DNA from: DSOI01 sp041394885 | GTDB lineage: Bacteria > Acidobacteriota > Terriglobia > Bryobacterales > Bryobacteraceae | Length of the DNA stretch: 51,349 nt | NCBI GenBank assembly: GCA_041394885.1 | Contig: JAWKHI010000048.1 | Span: 1-51,349, forward strand | Direction: 5' to 3' | Shown here: positions 48,064 to 51,349 of the stretch, piece after piece | Layout: every line of letters begins with the position of its first letter | Numbering within the stretch: the stretch's first letter is position 1 | Notes under the pieces: model-generated | Database searches by the model: none | What the model was told of the DNA's origin: nothing | The model's input: the letters and a program-made list of their open reading frames with translations, nothing else | Made by a program: the position numbers and the translations under genes

Positions 48064-51000
48064 ATGGAACAGATCCTATTACGACTCTGCCTGACGGGCG
48101 CGGCCACCATCGGGTATTTCGCGTGGCGCCGGATGCGTGCACTGGAGGATCAGGTGCGTGCGTTGACGCGCCGGGTGTATGACCTCGAGCAGGGGCCGGC
48201 CGGGGAGCGTGTGGCGGCTCCCGAGCCAGAGGTGGACGCGGTGCCGGTGATTGAGGCTGCTCGCGGGTCAGGTCCGACGGTGGCAGTGGCGGTAGTGGTG
48301 GCTAATGAGGAGGAAGCGGCGGTGGATCCGAGCGTGGCTCCGCCCGCGCCGGTGCGTCCGCGGTTGACGGAACGCATGCGAGAACTGTTTGCCCGCGAAG
48401 AATGGGAAGCGCTGGTGGGCGGTAGTTTGCTGAACAAACTGGGCGCGCTGGTGTTGGTTGTGGGCATCGCGCTGTTTCTGAGCTATTCGTTCACGCAGGT
48501 ATCGCCGGTGGTGCGAGTGGGGATGGCGGCGTCGGTTTCAGGGGCGCTGCTGGGCGCGGGCATCGTCCTCGAGCGCCGGGCCGGGTACAGAGTCTTTTCT
48601 CGCGGGTTGCTGGGTGGCGGATGGGCAGGGCTGTATGCCACTGCCTATGCGATGTATGCGATACCGGCCACGCGGGTGATCGAGAGCGCGGCGGTGGGTG
48701 CGGGCGTGTTACTGGCGGTGGCGGCTGGAATGGTGCTGCATTCGTTGCGGTATCGAGCCGAGGCGGTGACGGCGGTGGCGTATTTCGGCGCGTTCGCGGC
48801 GCTGTCGGCCACGCCGTCGACGCCGGCGGCGGTGGTGGCGCTACTGCCGCTCGCGGCGTCGTTGTTGCTTCTGGCGGTGAGGTTCGAGTGGCATACGATG
48901 GCGCTGTTCGGGTTGGTGGCCACCTACGGGACCGTGGTTTCGCGGGGCAGTTCGAACGCGCCGCCCGAATCGAGCCAGGTTCTGTTTGTCCTGTACTGGG
49001 TGCTGTTCGAGGCGTTCGATCTCGTGCGGGTCCGACAGCGGCGTACGCTCGGGGCGACACCGTATCTGTTTCCATTGAACGCGATCGGGTTTCTGTGCTT
49101 GACCTGCGTGACTTGGTGGGACAAGGCGCCGGACCGGTTGTGGCAGGCCGCGGCGCTAACTTCGATCCTGTATTTGGGGAGTGCGGTGGCGCGGTTGCGA
49201 TTCCGGCCTCCGGCGTCATTCAGGGACGGCTTGGGCGCTGGTGAGGATGAGACGTTGTTCGACCGGGCGGCGTCGGGGAGTTACGAAGGAGCGCTGACGA
49301 TCGCGGCGCTGGCGGCCGGAGGCGCGATCGCCGGGCGAGTACCTCGCATCTGGGTGAGCGCGACCTATGCGTTGCTGGCCGAGGTGCTCTATGTGGCCGG
49401 AGTGCGGTGGCGGCTTTCGTTCATGCGGAAATTGGCGGGAGCGGGCTTTGTGGCATCGTTGGGCCGATTGGCGCTCGTCGAGTCTGGCGGAGCGCACTGG
49501 ACCACGCCGGCCCTGTTGCATGCGGCGTTGTTCTATTGGAACCGGGGCGCGGGCGGACGCGCGAAGGAACTGTTCAGCTATGCAGGGTGCGTGATGGGCA
49601 TGGCTGCCATGGCGGGCCTGACGCCGATGGCGGCGATTGGCGGGGCCTGGGTCCTGTTCGGGTACGGCCTGTGGGAGGCGGGAATGCGATGGCCGGGGAG
49701 GGATCTGCGGTATCAGGGCTACGGAACGATGGCGGCGGGCTTTGTCTATGGCTCGACCGTGATTGCGGTGCAGGGGCTGGGGTGGCATGCGCCGGCGGCG
49801 ATGTTGCTGTTGGCGTGCGGGATCACGGCGCGGATGCTGGTTTCGCACGCCAGTCCGGAGGCGGATGGGGTGCGATGGGGAGCGGCGGCGGCGATCGCGG
49901 TGACGTCGATGGTGTTGGCGATGCGGATGGTGGCGGCGCCGTGGTTGGGGCTGGCGTGGTGCGGATTGGCCGTGGTGTTATTCGAGGCCGGCCGGCGGGA
50001 ATGGCCGCGGCCGTTGACCGTGCTTTCCTGGTGGGCGTCTGCGGCGGGGTGGGCGATGGTCCTATGGACGCATTTCGGCCACATGACGAAGTTTCCGGAC
50101 GCCGCGGTCTGGACGTCCTGCTGCGGAGCGGCGGGGGTAGCGTTGCACTTCGCCTTGCGCATGGGAGCGTCACGGCGGCGGACGGTGAGCGTGGCGGTTT
50201 GGGTGGCGTCGGGCGCGCTGACGGCGTGGTTGACGCTTCCCGATGTGGGAGTGGCGATGGGATGGTCAGCGATTGGGATGGCTTCGCTCGTACTGGCGGA
50301 GCGGGACGGTGGGGGCGCGCTGGCGCGGGCGGGCCACATGGCGCTGGCGGCGGCGTTCGCGCGGCTGTTTTTCGCGAACTTCACCAATGAGGGCGCTACG
50401 GGAATGCTGTCACATCGATTGCTGAGCGTGATTCCGGTGGCGGCGGCGCATTGGTCGGCTTACCGGATGGAATGGCCGCGACGCGACGGGGGCGGCCGGT
50501 ACCGGTGGCACCTGTGGGCGGCTGCGACGGCGATCTTCGCGCTGTTGCGATTCGAGATGGGACACACACTGGCGGTGATGGGATGGGCGGCGATGAGCCT
50601 GATCCTGCTGATGGGGGCGGCGCGTTGGAAGGCAGCCGCCGCGGACCTCTCCCTACAGAGCGCGATTGTGGCGGTGTTGGCGGCGATCCGGTGTTGGACG
50701 ACGAATTTCCAGTCCGCGGAGATGTTCGGCGACGCGCCGCTGCGTTGGGTGACGGGAGGGATGGTGATTGTCCTGTTCTACGGGATGGGCCTGGGGCCGA
50801 TCCGGGAACGGGCGCGTTGGCCGTGGCTGTATAGCGTGTTGGCGACGGGGCTGCTGACGGCGCTGCTTTACCACGAGGTGTCGGGCAGTTTGCTGACGGT
50901 GGTTTGGGGGATCGAAGGGCTGGCGCTGCTGGCGTCGGGATTCCCGCTGCGGGAGCGTGTGCTGCGGCTGCCCGGCCTGGGTCTGCTGCTGGTTTGCATC

Positions 51001-51138
51001 ACCAAGCTATTTGTCTACGATCTGCGGAATCTGGAAACGATGTACCGGATCCTGTCGTTCGTGGGGTTGGGGCTGATTTTGCTGGGTGTGTCGTGGATGT
51101 ACGCGCGATTCCGCGATCGCCTGCGGGAGTTACTCTAA
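48064..51138 (+). CDS. DUF2339 multi-pass membrane protein
   Basis: 1024 aa. Residues about 12-60 start with a helical, coiled-coil-like segment (WRRMRALEDQVRALTRRVYDLEQ), then a Pro/Ala/Val-rich linker, and a conserved WEALVGGSLLNKLGALVLVVGIALFLSYSF block, which is the DUF2339 signature (WE-x-x-V-G-G-x-x-L-N). The rest is more than 20 predicted transmembrane helices made of Ala, Val, Leu, Gly and Trp with short loops, ending VLRLPGLGLLLVCITKLFVYDLRNL and MYARFRDRLREL. DUF2339 proteins are large inner-membrane proteins of unknown function, widespread in Gram-negatives. The stop overlaps the following gene by one base (TAATG), so translation is coupled. Confidence 0.93.
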   Translation: MEQILLRLCLTGAATIGYFAWRRMRALEDQVRALTRRVYDLEQGPAGERVAAPEPEVDAVPVIEAARGSGPTVAVAVVVANEEEAAVDPSVAPPAPVRPRLTERMRELFAREEWEALVGGSLLNKLGALVLVVGIALFLSYSFTQVSPVVRVGMAASVSGALLGAGIVLERRAGYRVFSRGLLGGGWAGLYATAYAMYAIPATRVIESAAVGAGVLLAVAAGMVLHSLRYRAEAVTAVAYFGAFAALSATPSTPAAVVALLPLAASLLLLAVRFEWHTMALFGLVATYGTVVSRGSSNAPPESSQVLFVLYWVLFEAFDLVRVRQRRTLGATPYLFPLNAIGFLCLTCVTWWDKAPDRLWQAAALTSILYLGSAVARLRFRPPASFRDGLGAGEDETLFDRAASGSYEGALTIAALAAGGAIAGRVPRIWVSATYALLAEVLYVAGVRWRLSFMRKLAGAGFVASLGRLALVESGGAHWTTPALLHAALFYWNRGAGGRAKELFSYAGCVMGMAAMAGLTPMAAIGGAWVLFGYGLWEAGMRWPGRDLRYQGYGTMAAGFVYGSTVIAVQGLGWHAPAAMLLLACGITARMLVSHASPEADGVRWGAAAAIAVTSMVLAMRMVAAPWLGLAWCGLAVVLFEAGRREWPRPLTVLSWWASAAGWAMVLWTHFGHMTKFPDAAVWTSCCGAAGVALHFALRMGASRRRTVSVAVWVASGALTAWLTLPDVGVAMGWSAIGMASLVLAERDGGGALARAGHMALAAAFARLFFANFTNEGATGMLSHRLLSVIPVAAAHWSAYRMEWPRRDGGGRYRWHLWAAATAIFALLRFEMGHTLAVMGWAAMSLILLMGAARWKAAAADLSLQSAIVAVLAAIRCWTTNFQSAEMFGDAPLRWVTGGMVIVLFYGMGLGPIRERARWPWLYSVLATGLLTALLYHEVSGSLLTVVWGIEGLALLASGFPLRERVLRLPGLGLLLVCITKLFVYDLRNLETMYRILSFVGLGLILLGVSWMYARFRDRLRELL

Positions 51139-51349
51139 TGCGCAATGCACCGTACGCCCTGGCCGCTTTGTTCGCGGTTTGCGGTGGGGCGATCGCGATC
51201 GGCGACGTGGAGCGGGACGTGAATCTCGATGCGGTACGGGAGTTGTGGGCCGATGTGCTGCGCGACGCCGACCGGGCCGGGATGAAGGCGGTGCGGGTGG
51301 GGGAGAGCACGGAGATCCGGATGGGGCGGCGGCTGGCGAACCGGATGAG
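51138..51349 (+). CDS. N-terminal fragment of a secreted protein, possibly M48-like metallopeptidase (3' end outside window)
   Basis: 70 codons from the ATG at 51138, coupled to the upstream gene by a TAATG overlap; the frame is still open at the window end. Residues 1-22 (RNAPYALAALFAVCGGAIA) form a signal peptide. The following VNLDAVRELWADVLRDAD and VGESTEIRMGRRLAN resemble the region just after the signal in periplasmic M48 (BepA-like) peptidases, where a helix ends in E-x-x-x-G-x-x-x-A. The HExxH motif would lie beyond the window, so the family is a guess. Confidence 0.5.
   Translation, partial: MRNAPYALAALFAVCGGAIAIGDVERDVNLDAVRELWADVLRDADRAGMKAVRVGESTEIRMGRRLANRM

Overview
The window looks like a chromosomal piece of an Acidobacteriota genome of the Bryobacterales/Solibacter kind. 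The evidence is high G+C, a Solibacter-type C-terminal domain (TIGR03437 family), an Oar-like TonB receptor with a carboxypeptidase-regulatory domain, a DUF1552 protein, serine/threonine kinases with PD40 propellers, an ECF sigma factor of the TIGR02999 kind, CHRD-domain proteins and a RAYT-transposase remnant. This assignment rests on recognised families and was not tested by a search.

Layout. 1-1800: a lower-GC accessory stretch with the 3' end of a polymorphic-toxin-like (RHS-type) gene and a small secreted protein; it abuts the 3' end of tRNA-Ser(CGA). 1989-7890 (minus): a tightly overlapping operon of five glycosyltransferases ending in alanine racemase, probably for surface polysaccharide. 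7947-12629 (plus): a small secreted protein, a PIG-L deacetylase, a TPR-CHAT protease-like protein and a LolA-like protein. 12630-15460: a REP-like hairpin, a decayed RAYT transposase, a DUF1552 protein and a scrambled kinase pseudogene with an internal inversion. 15477-16769 (minus): a deiodinase/thioredoxin-like gene with an in-frame UGA at a CxxU position, followed by a good bacterial SECIS hairpin, i.e. a probable selenoprotein that would normally be mis-annotated as two pieces. 16852-19436 (plus): a secreted START-like protein paired with a UbiB/ABC1 kinase-like protein that itself has a signal peptide. 19468-20939 (minus): an ArsA/Get3-like ATPase with a small Cys-rich partner. 21007-29602 (minus): one giant secreted protein (malectin, BACON/Ig-like repeats, malectin, about 13 near-identical repeats, a GH43/32-like propeller) broken by frameshifts.

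30024-31777: tRNA-Leu(UAA) and a secreted protein. 31837-35237 (minus): a frameshifted TonB-dependent receptor. 35379-39970 (plus): a heme-motif/HhH fusion protein, then a probable sugar-related run (helical secreted protein, BNR propeller, Gfo/Idh/MocA oxidoreductase). 40306-47859 (minus): a same-strand run of K+ channel, ECF sigma factor, secreted protein, CHRD-TIGR03437 protein and PD40 kinase. 48064-51349 (plus): a DUF2339 multi-pass membrane protein and the start of a probable M48-like protease.

Frameshifts recur in several genes, often as +1/-1 pairs that cancel within 50-200 bases. This suggests consensus sequencing errors in part of the assembly as much as true gene decay, so calls for the broken genes should be read with that in mind. 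The most notable observation is the selenoprotein with its SECIS element and C-terminal EF-hands.
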